Assembly (NCBI RefSeq): GCF_001014975.1
Contig: NZ_BBXA01000033.1
Span: 310,001-374,000, forward strand
Direction: 5' to 3'
Length of the DNA stretch: 64,000 bases
Origin: Novosphingobium sp. MD-1
Lineage (GTDB): Bacteria; Pseudomonadota; Alphaproteobacteria; Sphingomonadales; Sphingomonadaceae
Of the stretch, positions 26,358 to 35,258 are shown in pieces (positions within the stretch are counted from its first letter, which is position 1; each line of letters begins with the position of its first letter). A program made the translations under genes and the position numbers. Under the pieces are notes generated by a model. It saw only the letters and a program-made list of their open reading frames with translations. It did not search any database and had not been told where the DNA came from.

Positions 26358-27416
26358 ATGAAGATCGCAGTTCTGCCGGGCGACGGCATCGGCCCCGAAG
26401 TGACGCACGAAGCGGTACGGGTGATCGAAGCGCTTGGCCTGGGCGATATCGCCATGGAGCAGGCCCCCGTCGGCGGCGCGGCCTACAAGGCCCACGGCCA
26501 TCCGCTGCCCCCCGCGACGCTGGAGATCGCGCGCCAGTCCGATGCCATCCTGTTCGGCGCGGTGGGCGATCCCGATTGCGACGCGCTGGACCGGCACCTG
26601 CGCCCCGAACAGGCGATCCTGGGGCTGCGCAAGGAACTGACGCTGTTCGCCAACCTGCGCCCGGCCAAGGTGTTCAAGGGCCTTGAGGATCATTCCGCGC
26701 TGCGCCCCGAAGTCGCTTCCGCCATCGACCTGCTGATCGTGCGCGAACTCAACGGCGACGTCTATTTCGGCGAAAAAGGCTTCCGCACCACCGCCAGCGG
26801 CGAACGCGAAGGCTATGACGTGATGTCCTATTCGGAAAGCGAGGTGCGTCGCATCGCCCACGTCGCCTTCCGCGCCGCGCGCACCCGCGCGCACCGCGTC
26901 TGCTCGGTGGACAAGGCCAACGTGCTCGAAACCTCGCAGCTGTGGCGCGACGTGATCGTCGAAGTCGCAAAGGAATATCCCGACGTCACGCTCGATCACA
27001 TGTACGTGGACAACGCGGCGATGCAGCTGGTGCGCAACCCCGGCCAGTTCGACGTGATGGTCACCGGCAACCTGTTCGGCGATATCCTGTCCGATCAGGC
27101 CAGCATGTGCGTCGGCTCGATCGGAATGCTCGCCTCGGCCTCGCTTGGCGAGCGCCAGACCGAATACGGCACGTTCGGCCTGTACGAACCGATTCACGGC
27201 TCCGCGCCCGACATCGCCGGCAAAGGCCTGGCCAACCCGATGGCCACCATCCTGTCCGCCGCGATGCTGTTGCGCCACTCGCTGGGTCTGGCCGAACAGG
27301 CCGACCGTATCGAACGCGCCGTGGCAGCCGCGCTGGAAGACGGCGTGTTCGGCCGCGATCTTGGCGGAACGGCGGGAACGACGGAAATTGGTGACGCCGT
27401 GCTGGCAAGGCTGTAA
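26358..27416 (+). CDS. leuB: 3-isopropylmalate dehydrogenase
   Basis: This is a 352-aa beta-decarboxylating dehydrogenase with KIAVLPGDGIGPEV at the start, the substrate-binding LRKELTLFANLRPAKV, the metal-binding NLFGDILSDQASM and the NAD-site GSAPDIAGKGLANPMA, all diagnostic of LeuB. It catalyses the third committed step of leucine synthesis. ATG at 26358 has GAGGG six bases upstream; ATG at 26352 is too close to that site. Confidence 0.96.
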   Translation: MKIAVLPGDGIGPEVTHEAVRVIEALGLGDIAMEQAPVGGAAYKAHGHPLPPATLEIARQSDAILFGAVGDPDCDALDRHLRPEQAILGLRKELTLFANLRPAKVFKGLEDHSALRPEVASAIDLLIVRELNGDVYFGEKGFRTTASGEREGYDVMSYSESEVRRIAHVAFRAARTRAHRVCSVDKANVLETSQLWRDVIVEVAKEYPDVTLDHMYVDNAAMQLVRNPGQFDVMVTGNLFGDILSDQASMCVGSIGMLASASLGERQTEYGTFGLYEPIHGSAPDIAGKGLANPMATILSAAMLLRHSLGLAEQADRIERAVAAALEDGVFGRDLGGTAGTTEIGDAVLARL

Positions 27417-27429
27417 AGGCCCGCCCCTT

Positions 27430-28554
27430 ATGATCGAACTCGCTGTCATCCTGCCCACGTTCAAGGAACGCAAGAACCTTGCCCCCATGGTCGCCCGGCT
27501 CGACGCCGCGCTGGCCGGCATCGCGTGGGAAGCCATCTTCGTCGACGACAACAGCCCGGACGGCACCTCAGACGAAGCCCGCGCCATATCGCAGCAGGAT
27601 GCGCGCATCCGCGTAATCGAGCGCTTCGGGCGGCGTGGCCTTGCCTCCGCCGCGATCGAGGGCATGTGCGCCACCGCCGCCCCGATCGTGGCGGTGATGG
27701 ACGCCGATGGCCAGCACGATCCCGCGCTGCTGCCCGAAATGCTCGCGGCGGTGAAAAGCGGGGAATACGACCTCGCCTACGCCTCGCGCTTCGCCGAAGG
27801 CGCCAGCGTCGATGCCTGGGGCCGGCCCGATCGCGTCAAGGCATCGGGCCTCGCCAACCGGATCGCCCGCAAAGTGACCGGCGTGCAGCTGTCCGACCCG
27901 ATGAGCGGCTTCTTCATGCTGCGCGCCGAAACGCTGCGCGCCGATGCGCACCGTCTTTCCGGCGTGGGCTTCAAGATCCTGCTCGACATTCTCGCCACGG
28001 TCGATGCGCCGCTGCGCGTCAAGGAGTTGCCGCTGCATTTCGCGGCCAGGCTGGACGGGGAATCCAAGCTCGACCAGACGGTCGTGTTCGAATTCCTCAT
28101 CGGCCTTTACGACAAGTGGCTGGGCCGCTTCATCCCCACCCGCTTCGCCCTGTTCGGCACCGTGGGTGCGCTGGGCGTGGGCGTACAGATGAGCGCGCTG
28201 TGGCTGGTGCTGCACCTGCTGCTGGGCGAACGCTTCGTCTATGGCCACTGGTCCAGCAACGTGACCTTCAACGTGGCCAACACGATCGCCGCCGTGATCG
28301 CGATGACCTTCAACTTCGTGCTGAACAACGAGCTGACCTATTCCGACAAGCGGCTGCGCGGCTTCGTCCCGCTGATGCGCGGCTGGGCCAAGTTCGCCAT
28401 GACCTGCTCGCTGGGCCTGCTCACCAACGTCGGTTCGGCAGCGGCGCTCAAGGCCATGGGCTTCCACGATTTCGTCGCGGTGATCGTGGGCATCGTGCTG
28501 GGTTCGGTGTGGAACTTCGCGCTCTCGTCCAAGTTCGTCTGGGGCAAGTACTGA
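27430..28554 (+). CDS. Polyprenol-phosphate glycosyltransferase fused to a GtrA domain
   Basis: This is a 374-aa fusion. Residues 1-235 are a GT2 dolichol-phosphate-mannose synthase-like domain (AVILPTFKERKNLAPMV, FVDDNSPDGTSD, VAVMDADGQHDPALLPEM with the DXD-type motif, FGRRGLASA). The remainder is a four-helix GtrA/DPMS membrane domain (RFALFGTVGALGVGVQM, TFNFVLNNELTYS). It would make a lipid-linked sugar donor for glycan decoration. It begins 13 bp after leuB. Confidence 0.92.
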   Translation: MIELAVILPTFKERKNLAPMVARLDAALAGIAWEAIFVDDNSPDGTSDEARAISQQDARIRVIERFGRRGLASAAIEGMCATAAPIVAVMDADGQHDPALLPEMLAAVKSGEYDLAYASRFAEGASVDAWGRPDRVKASGLANRIARKVTGVQLSDPMSGFFMLRAETLRADAHRLSGVGFKILLDILATVDAPLRVKELPLHFAARLDGESKLDQTVVFEFLIGLYDKWLGRFIPTRFALFGTVGALGVGVQMSALWLVLHLLLGERFVYGHWSSNVTFNVANTIAAVIAMTFNFVLNNELTYSDKRLRGFVPLMRGWAKFAMTCSLGLLTNVGSAAALKAMGFHDFVAVIVGIVLGSVWNFALSSKFVWGKY

Positions 28555-28558
28555 TCCG

Positions 28559-29179
28559 GTGAACGGCGCGCGCCTGCCCCGGCCGCAGGCCGCGCTGCTA
28601 CTACTGACAGCGGCGGGCGCGCTGTTCAGCCTGATCGACACGCCCTTCCCGCACCTTGCTCCGCTGCAGAACCTGCCGACGCTGGTGATTGCCGGCGGCC
28701 TGGCGCTGGCGCTGCGCCGCTGGCCGATCCCGACCGGCGCCGTGGCCTGCATCTGCCTGTTCCTGGCGCTGCACACGCTGGGCGGCCGCTACATCTATTC
28801 CAACGTGCCATACGATGCCTGGGCGCGCGCGCTGGGCCTTCCCGCGCCGGGTGGCCTGTTCGGCCTGCGCCGCAACAGCTATGATCGGCTGGTCCATTTC
28901 AGCTTCGGGCTGCTGATGGTGCCACCCGTATCGGCATGGCTCGCGCGCCACGGCGGCGTGCGACGGGGCCTGTCGGTCTATCTCGCCGTCGAATTCGTGC
29001 TGGGCGCCAGCGCCTTCTACGAAATCTTCGAATGGCTGCTGACGGTCGTCATGGCCGGCGCTGACGCGGACGCCTACAACGGCCAGCAGGGCGATATGTG
29101 GGACGCGCAGAAGGACATGGCCTGCGCCGCCGTCGGAGCGGTCTGCACCGCGCTGTGGCTCACCCTGCGCCGCAAGTAG
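28559..29179 (+). CDS. DUF2238 (YjdF-like) inner-membrane protein
   Basis: This is a 206-aa protein with about six hydrophobic segments and the DUF2238 signatures RNSYDRLVHFSFGLLMVP and GQQGDMWDAQKDMACAAVG. The function is unknown across the family. It starts at GTG four bases after the DPM1-GtrA gene, so it is translationally coupled to it. Confidence 0.85.
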   Translation: MNGARLPRPQAALLLLTAAGALFSLIDTPFPHLAPLQNLPTLVIAGGLALALRRWPIPTGAVACICLFLALHTLGGRYIYSNVPYDAWARALGLPAPGGLFGLRRNSYDRLVHFSFGLLMVPPVSAWLARHGGVRRGLSVYLAVEFVLGASAFYEIFEWLLTVVMAGADADAYNGQQGDMWDAQKDMACAAVGAVCTALWLTLRRK

Positions 29180-29186
29180 CGCCCGC

Positions 29187-29729
29187 CTACAGCTTGCCGA
29201 ACTTCGCCTCGTAGCCGGCGGTGTCACCACTGGCGAGGAACTTGCACTGGTCCACCCAGTTGTCGCGCGTCGCGCGGCCGGCGAACGTGCCCAGGCGCGC
29301 ATCGATCGCCTTGATGTCTTCGTCGGTCCAGCCGGCGATCTGGGCATAGCGGGTCACGCCCAGTTCGGTCAGCGCTGCGCGCAGCTTGGGGCCTACGCCC
29401 TTGATCTTCGAAAGGTCGTCCGCTTCATCATCAGCCGATGCCGCAACCTGCGTCAGTTCGCTGGTCGCGGCGGCGGCCACCACTTCGCCCAGGCCCGCCA
29501 TCAGCTCCACGCCCGGCGGAGGCGTGATCGCGGGAATGGCGGCGGCGGGCGGCGCATCGATCAGCGCGGTGTTGCGCTGCGCGGGCGCCGCGCCTTCGGA
29601 CAGAACGTCATCGAATTCACGCCGGGTGGGAGCCGGCTTTACCCGCCCGAACAGCCACCAGATGACCAGCAGCGCCAGCACCACGGCCGCGCCCGCCACA
29701 ATCCAGTTCGCCTCGATCCAATCGACCAT
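29187..29729 (-). CDS. Membrane-anchored helix-hairpin-helix protein
   Basis: This is a 180-aa protein with one N-terminal membrane helix (ANWIVAGAAVVLALLVIWWLF), an Ala/Pro-rich linker, and a C-terminal domain with DDLSKIKGVGPKLRAALTELGVTRYAQIAGWT. This is the SAP/HhH type seen in predicted 5' DNA nuclease or NuoE-associated proteins. A catalytic activity cannot be assigned. The stop is 7 bp from the convergent YjdF-like gene. Confidence 0.8.
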   Translation of the reverse strand: MVDWIEANWIVAGAAVVLALLVIWWLFGRVKPAPTRREFDDVLSEGAAPAQRNTALIDAPPAAAIPAITPPPGVELMAGLGEVVAAAATSELTQVAASADDEADDLSKIKGVGPKLRAALTELGVTRYAQIAGWTDEDIKAIDARLGTFAGRATRDNWVDQCKFLASGDTAGYEAKFGKL

Positions 29730-29776
29730 GAAACGCTCCCCAACCCGGCGCACCGGACATCCCCCGGCAAGCCTTA

Positions 29777-29808
29777 CACGCCCGCGCCTTTCCCACGGCG
29801 CGGGCGTG
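29777..29808 (-). terminator. Strong 12-bp hairpin after the von Willebrand lipoprotein gene
   Basis: CACGCCCGCGCC (29777-29788) and GGCGCGGGCGTG (29797-29808) pair perfectly around an 8-nt loop. The hairpin lies 43 bp beyond the stop of the gene at 29851-31545 and upstream of the next minus-strand gene. No T-run follows, which is common for terminators in GC-rich alphaproteobacteria. Confidence 0.5.
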
Positions 29809-29850
29809 TTGCCAAGTCAGATCAACGGGTGAGCGGGCCGGTCAAGCACG

Positions 29851-31545
29851 CTATTCCTTCTGCAGCGATCCGGCGACCGACACCAGCTTGCCGAATTCCT
29901 GCCGCCAGTAATCGCGCTGCGGCCCCGCCAGCCGGACAATATCGGGCCAGGACCATGCCCCCAGCATGGTATCGCCGCGCAGCTTCTGGCCGAACGCGGC
30001 CACCGCCACGGCAAAGGCCATGTCGCCCGAAGGGGCGGCGGCGCCCGCCAGCAGTCGCGTCGGTACCGGCCGCTCGATCAGGCGCGAGGCGGTCTCGCGC
30101 GGCAGCTTGTAGCGCAGCTTGACCGTGGCCATTTCGCCCGCCTTCGTGGTGGCGGCCACCGCCGGGGCATCCTCGTACTTGCGCGGCGCGATCCAGCCCT
30201 TGCCGCCCGTCGGCACCACCTCGTAGATCGCGGTGACCTGATGGCTGGCGCCGATCTCGCCCGCATCGACCTTGTCGTTGTCGAAGTCCTCCTCGCGCAG
30301 CGCGCGGTTCTCGTAGCCGATCAGGCGGTATTGCGAGACCACGGCGGGATTGAACTCCACCTGGATCTTTACGTCGCTGGCGATGGTGAACAGCGTGGAC
30401 GCCATCTGCTCGGCCAGCACCTTGCGGGCCTCCAGCGCGCTGTCGATATAGGCGTAGTTGCCGTTCCCGTGATCGGCGACCTGCTCCATCATCGCTTCGT
30501 TGTAGTTGCCCTGCCCGAAGCCCAGCGTAGTCAGCGTGATGCCGCTGTCGCGCTCGCGCTCGACCATCTGCAGCAGCGCCTTGGTGTCGGACACGCCCAC
30601 GTTGAAATCGCCGTCGGTGGCCAGCAGGATGCGGTTCACTCCGCCGTCGATGAACGATCCGCGCGCCACCTGATAGGCCAGTTGCAGCCCCGCGCCGCCC
30701 GCCGTCGAACCGCCCGCGTTCAGCCGGTCGAGCGCGGCACGGATCTTGGCCTTGTCGTTGGTCGGCTCCAGCACCATGCCCGCCGCGCCGGCATAGACCA
30801 CGATCGAGACGCGGTCCTTCTCGCCCAGTTCGTCGGCCAGCCCGGCCAGCGCGCTCTTGACCAGCGGCAGCTTGTCCGGATCGCTCATCGAGCCCGAAAC
30901 GTCGACCAGGAACACCAGATTCGCCGGCGGGCGGCTTGCACGGGGCAGGTCATAGCCGCGCAAGCCCACGCGCAGCAGGCGCGTATCGGGATTCCACGGC
31001 GTTACCGCCACGTCGGTGGTCACGCTGAACGGCGCCTCGCGCTTTTCGGGCAGCGGATAATCGTAGCGGAAGTAGTTGATCAGTTCCTCGGTCCGCACCG
31101 CGTCCTTCGGCGGCATCTGTCCTTGCGACAGGAAGCGGCGAACGTTGGCGTAGGCGCCCGTGTCGACGTCGATCGAGAACGTGGAGACCGGCTCGGCCCG
31201 CGTCAGATGGACCGGGCTGACCTCCTTGCCGTCATAGCGCTCGTTGCCCGGATCGGACGGCACCACCACCGGCGGGACGAATCCCTTGCCCCGCACCGCT
31301 TCGGCGCGGGCAATGGCCGGCGCTGGCGCATACATCGGCGGCGGAGGCGGCGGCGGTGATGCTGGCGGTGACTGGAGGTTGGCTACGGGACCGGCGCGCT
31401 GCGCGGTTACCACGACGTCGTTCACCGTCTCGTCCACACCCTGCGCGGCGCCCACGGCCTTCTCCGGCGCGGCTTGCTTCGCGGCGCACCCGGCCAGCAG
31501 GGCAACGGCGGTCGAAAGCGCCACGGCGGCCTTGAATCCTCTCAT
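29851..31545 (-). CDS. von Willebrand factor type A lipoprotein (YfbK-like)
   Basis: This is a 564-aa lipoprotein. A signal peptide ends in the lipobox LLAGC (C20), followed by a short TonB-box-like VNDVVVTAQRAG, then a Pro-rich linker. A YfbK N-terminal region (FSIDVDTGAYANVRRFL) follows, then a VWA domain with an intact MIDAS motif DVSGSMS (D215) and LLATDGDFNVGVSD, and a C-terminal DUF3520-type domain. It presumably binds a protein or metal-bridged ligand at the envelope. The real partner is unknown. Confidence 0.9.
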   Translation of the reverse strand: MRGFKAAVALSTAVALLAGCAAKQAAPEKAVGAAQGVDETVNDVVVTAQRAGPVANLQSPPASPPPPPPPMYAPAPAIARAEAVRGKGFVPPVVVPSDPGNERYDGKEVSPVHLTRAEPVSTFSIDVDTGAYANVRRFLSQGQMPPKDAVRTEELINYFRYDYPLPEKREAPFSVTTDVAVTPWNPDTRLLRVGLRGYDLPRASRPPANLVFLVDVSGSMSDPDKLPLVKSALAGLADELGEKDRVSIVVYAGAAGMVLEPTNDKAKIRAALDRLNAGGSTAGGAGLQLAYQVARGSFIDGGVNRILLATDGDFNVGVSDTKALLQMVERERDSGITLTTLGFGQGNYNEAMMEQVADHGNGNYAYIDSALEARKVLAEQMASTLFTIASDVKIQVEFNPAVVSQYRLIGYENRALREEDFDNDKVDAGEIGASHQVTAIYEVVPTGGKGWIAPRKYEDAPAVAATTKAGEMATVKLRYKLPRETASRLIERPVPTRLLAGAAAPSGDMAFAVAVAAFGQKLRGDTMLGAWSWPDIVRLAGPQRDYWRQEFGKLVSVAGSLQKE

Positions 31546-31649
31546 GCTACGGTCCCCTTCTCCATCCGATCCTCGAAGGGAAGAACACCGTCCGCGCCGT
31601 GAATGGTGACTGAACGTTGCGGGACGTTGCCGGGCCGTTACTGGTGGGC

Positions 31650-33140
31650 TCAGGCCGTCTGCTTGCGGAACAGCACGCGGTCTTCCGGCCCGAATCCGCG
31701 CTTCCAGATGACAAGGCAATAGACGCCCAGGATGGCCGGGATGCCGAAGGCGAGTTCCGCCCATTCCGGCAGCATCTTGACGAACCAGCCGACCAGCACC
31801 GCCGGCACCGCCGCCCACACCAGCGCCCAGCGCCAGTTGTTGATGCTCTCGCCCAGAATGCGCGAAAGCAGCCGCGCCTTGAGCAGGGATGACAGCGCAA
31901 GCGACAGGGCGAGCGCGGCGGCCGCGGCCGCGGCCTGCACCAGCGTGTTGAAGCCCATGTTCTTCGCCAGCAGGATCAAGCCCACAGTCAGCGCGGCCTG
32001 CAGACCGATCGTGCCCAGGCTGATCCACAGGTTGCGCACCCGCGCGACGTAGATCAGCGCGGCCTCGCTCACCACCGCGGTCGCCGCGACGACCTCGGCG
32101 GTCAGCAGCAATGCCAGCGCGCCGGTGCCGGCCACGAAATGCGGCCCCACCAGCCCCATCACGCCGGTCCCCGGAATGCCCAGCGCCAGCGCGATGCCGG
32201 CCTGCGCGGCGGTGATCCAGAATCCGGCCTGGCACACCTGCCGGGCGATCGCGGCATAATTGCCTTCGCGCAGATTGCGGGTGATGACCGGGCCTAGAAT
32301 CGGCTCGAAGCTGGTCTTGAGCTTCTGTGGCAGCGAGGCGACCTGTTGCGCCACATAGTACACGCCCACCGCCGCCGGCGGCGCGAACGTGCCCAGGATG
32401 AAGATGTCGAGCTTGCGGGTGCCCCATTCCACCGCGTCCGCACCGGCCAGCGGCAGGTTGCGCCCCGCCAGCCGCAGGAGATCGCCGGGGCGCGGCGACC
32501 ACACGCGCGGCAGGCCATAGCTGCGCAGCAGCGGCACGAAGGCCGTCAGCGTCGCCCCGAAGATCGACGCGACATAGGACAGGATCAGCCCGCTTTCGCG
32601 CAGCGGGAAGTAATAGGTGCCCGCCAGCCAAAGCCCGCCCGCCGCGATCGACAGCGTCCACGGCTCCACCACCGCCCGTGCGCGAACCGTGGTGCCCACG
32701 TCGAAGCGATAGGCCAGCGCCGCCAGCGCGATATCGCCCAGCGCCAGCGGCAGGATCGTCAACGGCAGCAGCCGTTGCAGCGGCGTGAATTCGCCGCTGG
32801 GGAACATCGGCGCCGGGAAAACATAGAGCAGCACCGCCAGCACCGCGGAAACCAGGCCGGAAAGCAGCAGGGCGTCGGCCACCACCGCTGCTGCAGGCCG
32901 ATCGTCCTTGGCCAGTTGCTGCGCCAGCCCGCGCTTCTGCCCCAGCGTCGCCAGTTGCGCGGCCAGTTCCACCGCGATCGTGGCCGAGGCGAAGCGCCCC
33001 AGCTCGTCCGCGCCATAGAGGCGTCCGGCGATGAACAGGAACGGGATGCGCGCCGCCAGTCGCAGCAGGAAGCCGAAGAAATTCGTCCTCCCGCCCTTGG
33101 CCAGCGCGGCAATATCGTTCTGTTCGGTATCGTCAGCCAA
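31650..33140 (-). CDS. Oligosaccharide flippase / polysaccharide biosynthesis protein (MOP superfamily)
   Basis: This is a 496-aa protein with 12-14 predicted membrane helices and MOP-type features (GRLYGADELGRFASA, FDVGTTVRARAVVEPW). It would flip lipid-linked oligosaccharides. No Met codon lies near the conserved start; TTG at 33140 has GGAAA five bases upstream and overlaps the gpsA stop by 8 bp, so I take it as the start. It forms the end of the tsaD-gpsA-flippase unit. Confidence 0.82.
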   Translation of the reverse strand: MADDTEQNDIAALAKGGRTNFFGFLLRLAARIPFLFIAGRLYGADELGRFASATIAVELAAQLATLGQKRGLAQQLAKDDRPAAAVVADALLLSGLVSAVLAVLLYVFPAPMFPSGEFTPLQRLLPLTILPLALGDIALAALAYRFDVGTTVRARAVVEPWTLSIAAGGLWLAGTYYFPLRESGLILSYVASIFGATLTAFVPLLRSYGLPRVWSPRPGDLLRLAGRNLPLAGADAVEWGTRKLDIFILGTFAPPAAVGVYYVAQQVASLPQKLKTSFEPILGPVITRNLREGNYAAIARQVCQAGFWITAAQAGIALALGIPGTGVMGLVGPHFVAGTGALALLLTAEVVAATAVVSEAALIYVARVRNLWISLGTIGLQAALTVGLILLAKNMGFNTLVQAAAAAAALALSLALSSLLKARLLSRILGESINNWRWALVWAAVPAVLVGWFVKMLPEWAELAFGIPAILGVYCLVIWKRGFGPEDRVLFRKQTA

Positions 33141-34152
33141 GCGGGTTTTCCGCGCGCAGGGGGCGAGACAGCAGGTGTGCGACCACCTCGCGCGCCGGCA
33201 TCCGGCCATCGAGCAGCGCCGCCACGGCTTCCACGATCGGCATTGAAATGCCCTTGCTTCGGGCAAGGTCCGCCAGCACCGGCGCGGTGAACGCGCCTTC
33301 GGCCACCGTGGCGCGGTCCGCCAGCGCCGCCGCCGCGCTGGTTCCTCCGCCCAGCGCCTTGCCCAGCGAAAAGTTGCGGCTGGAGGTGGACGAACAGGTC
33401 AGCACCAGATCGCCAAGGCCCGACAGGCCCGAGAGCGTTTCCGCCTGTGCGCCCATCGCCATGCCGAAGCGCTGCATTTCGGCAAAGCCCCGGCTGATCA
33501 ACGCGGCGCGTGCATTCTGGCCCAGTTGCAGCCCATCGACCACGCCGCAGGCGATGGCCAGCACGTTCTTGACCGCGCCGCCGATCTCCGCACCGGTCAC
33601 GTCGTCGGAATAGTAAGGCCGGAACGTCGGCCGGGCGATAGCGGCGGACAGCCGTTGCCACTGCGCCTCGCCGCCCGCACAGGCCAGCGTGATCGCGGTG
33701 GGCAGGCCCGCCGCCACCTCGTGCGCGAAAGTCGGCCCGGACAGCACGGCGATCTCGGCATCGGGCGCCACGTCGCGCGCCACGTCGGCCATCAGCCGCC
33801 CCGTGCCCGCCTCGATTCCCTTGGCGCAGAGCACCAGATCGCCGCCCTTGCGCCCCATCGCGCCCAGCACCGAGGCCAGATGCTGCGCCGGCGTCACCAC
33901 CAGCAGCACGGGAAGTGCCGCCAGTTCCGCCAGATCGCCGGTGGCGCGGATGGTGGGATGCAGCGTCGCTGAAGGCAGGAACAGCGCGTTGCGCCGTTCG
34001 GTGTTGATCTGATCGACCAGCTCGGCCTCGCGCGCCCAAAGCAGCACCGCGCGCCCGTCGCTGGCCAGAGTCTGCGCCAGCGCGGTGCCCCATGCCCCCG
34101 CGCCGACGACGCCGATCGCGGCGCTGTCCCCGGCCCCCACTCCCTGGCTCAT
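33133..34152 (-). CDS. gpsA: NAD(P)-dependent glycerol-3-phosphate dehydrogenase
   Basis: This is a 339-aa protein with the N-terminal dinucleotide fold GVVGAGAWGTALAQ, the conserved LCAKGIEAGTGRLM, GPTFAHEVAAGLPTAI and the substrate/catalytic segment GGAVKNVLAIACGVVDG. It reduces dihydroxyacetone phosphate to sn-glycerol-3-phosphate for phospholipids. It overlaps tsaD by ATGA. Confidence 0.96.
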   Translation of the reverse strand: MSQGVGAGDSAAIGVVGAGAWGTALAQTLASDGRAVLLWAREAELVDQINTERRNALFLPSATLHPTIRATGDLAELAALPVLLVVTPAQHLASVLGAMGRKGGDLVLCAKGIEAGTGRLMADVARDVAPDAEIAVLSGPTFAHEVAAGLPTAITLACAGGEAQWQRLSAAIARPTFRPYYSDDVTGAEIGGAVKNVLAIACGVVDGLQLGQNARAALISRGFAEMQRFGMAMGAQAETLSGLSGLGDLVLTCSSTSSRNFSLGKALGGGTSAAAALADRATVAEGAFTAPVLADLARSKGISMPIVEAVAALLDGRMPAREVVAHLLSRPLRAENPLG

Positions 34153-35213
34153 GCCTTCACCCCCGCGCCGCGCACCGGCGCGGCATTGGCATCGAGCGGC
34201 CAGCGCGGGCGCGCCGGCAGATCGAGCGGGTCCGTATATCCCAAAGCGAAGCGTTCCGCGCCAGCCCAGCCGATCATCGCCGCATTATCTGTGCACAGCT
34301 TGCCCGGCGGGGCCACCAGCCGCAGGCCGAAGCCGGCGGCCAGCGTTTCCAGCGCCCCGCGCAACGCGGCGTTGGCCGCCACGCCCCCCGCCACCACCAG
34401 CGCGCTCATGCCCTCCGCCCCGGAATCCCGCACCGACTCCAGCGCCAGTCGGGTCCGGTCGATCACGCAATCGATCGCGGCCTGCTGGAACGAGGCGGCA
34501 ATATCGGCATCGGCATGAAGGCCCGAATCCTTTGCGCGCATCACCGCGCTCTTCAGGCCGGCGAACGAGAAATGCGGCTCCCCGCTGCCCACCAGCGGGC
34601 GCGGCAACGGCACTGCGCGCGGATCGCCCGCGCGCGCCAGGCGCTCCACCGCCGGCCCGCCCGGATAGCCGAGGCCCAATATCTTGGCCGTCTTGTCGAA
34701 GGCTTCGCCCAGCGCATCGTCGATCGTCGTGGCCAGCCGGCGATAATCGCCCAGTCCGCGCACTTCCAGGATCTGGCAATGCCCGCCCGAAACGAGCAGC
34801 AGCAGATAGGGATAGGCCAGATCGGGATCGGCCAGGCGCGGCGACAGCGCGTGCCCTTCCAGATGATTCACGCCGATCAGCGGCTTGTCCGCCGCCATGG
34901 CCAGCGCCTTGCCGGTGACCAGCCCCACCATCACGCCGCCGATCAGGCCCGGCCCGGCGGTCGCGGCGATGGCGTCCATGTCCTCCAGCGTCAGGCCCGC
35001 GTCGGCGAGTACCGCGCCCACCATCGGCGCGATCACTTCGGCATGGGCGCGCGCGGCGATCTCGGGCACCACGCCGCCATAGGGCGCGTGTTCGGCGTCC
35101 TGCGAGGCAATGCGCTGCGCGACGATGCGCGCCTCCAGCGAACCGGCGCTGCCATCGATGATGGCGACGGCGGTTTCATCGCAGGAAGATTCGATACCGA
35201 GGATCAGGGCCAT
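34149..35213 (-). CDS. tsaD: tRNA N6-adenosine threonylcarbamoyltransferase TsaD
   Basis: This is a 354-aa ASKHA-fold protein (usual length about 340). It has the start LILGIESSCDETAVAI, metal-binding histidines in NHLEGHALS, the ATP-binding LLLLVSGGHCQI and the C-terminal VVAGGVAANAALR. It completes t6A synthesis on ANN-decoding tRNAs. It is divergent from hemC with a 45-bp gap, the arrangement seen across alphaproteobacteria. Confidence 0.97.
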   Translation of the reverse strand: MALILGIESSCDETAVAIIDGSAGSLEARIVAQRIASQDAEHAPYGGVVPEIAARAHAEVIAPMVGAVLADAGLTLEDMDAIAATAGPGLIGGVMVGLVTGKALAMAADKPLIGVNHLEGHALSPRLADPDLAYPYLLLLVSGGHCQILEVRGLGDYRRLATTIDDALGEAFDKTAKILGLGYPGGPAVERLARAGDPRAVPLPRPLVGSGEPHFSFAGLKSAVMRAKDSGLHADADIAASFQQAAIDCVIDRTRLALESVRDSGAEGMSALVVAGGVAANAALRGALETLAAGFGLRLVAPPGKLCTDNAAMIGWAGAERFALGYTDPLDLPARPRWPLDANAAPVRGAGVKA

Positions 35214-35258
35214 GGGGAGCTTTCCCTTAGAGATAAACGCAGGTACGGCAAGCGGCGC

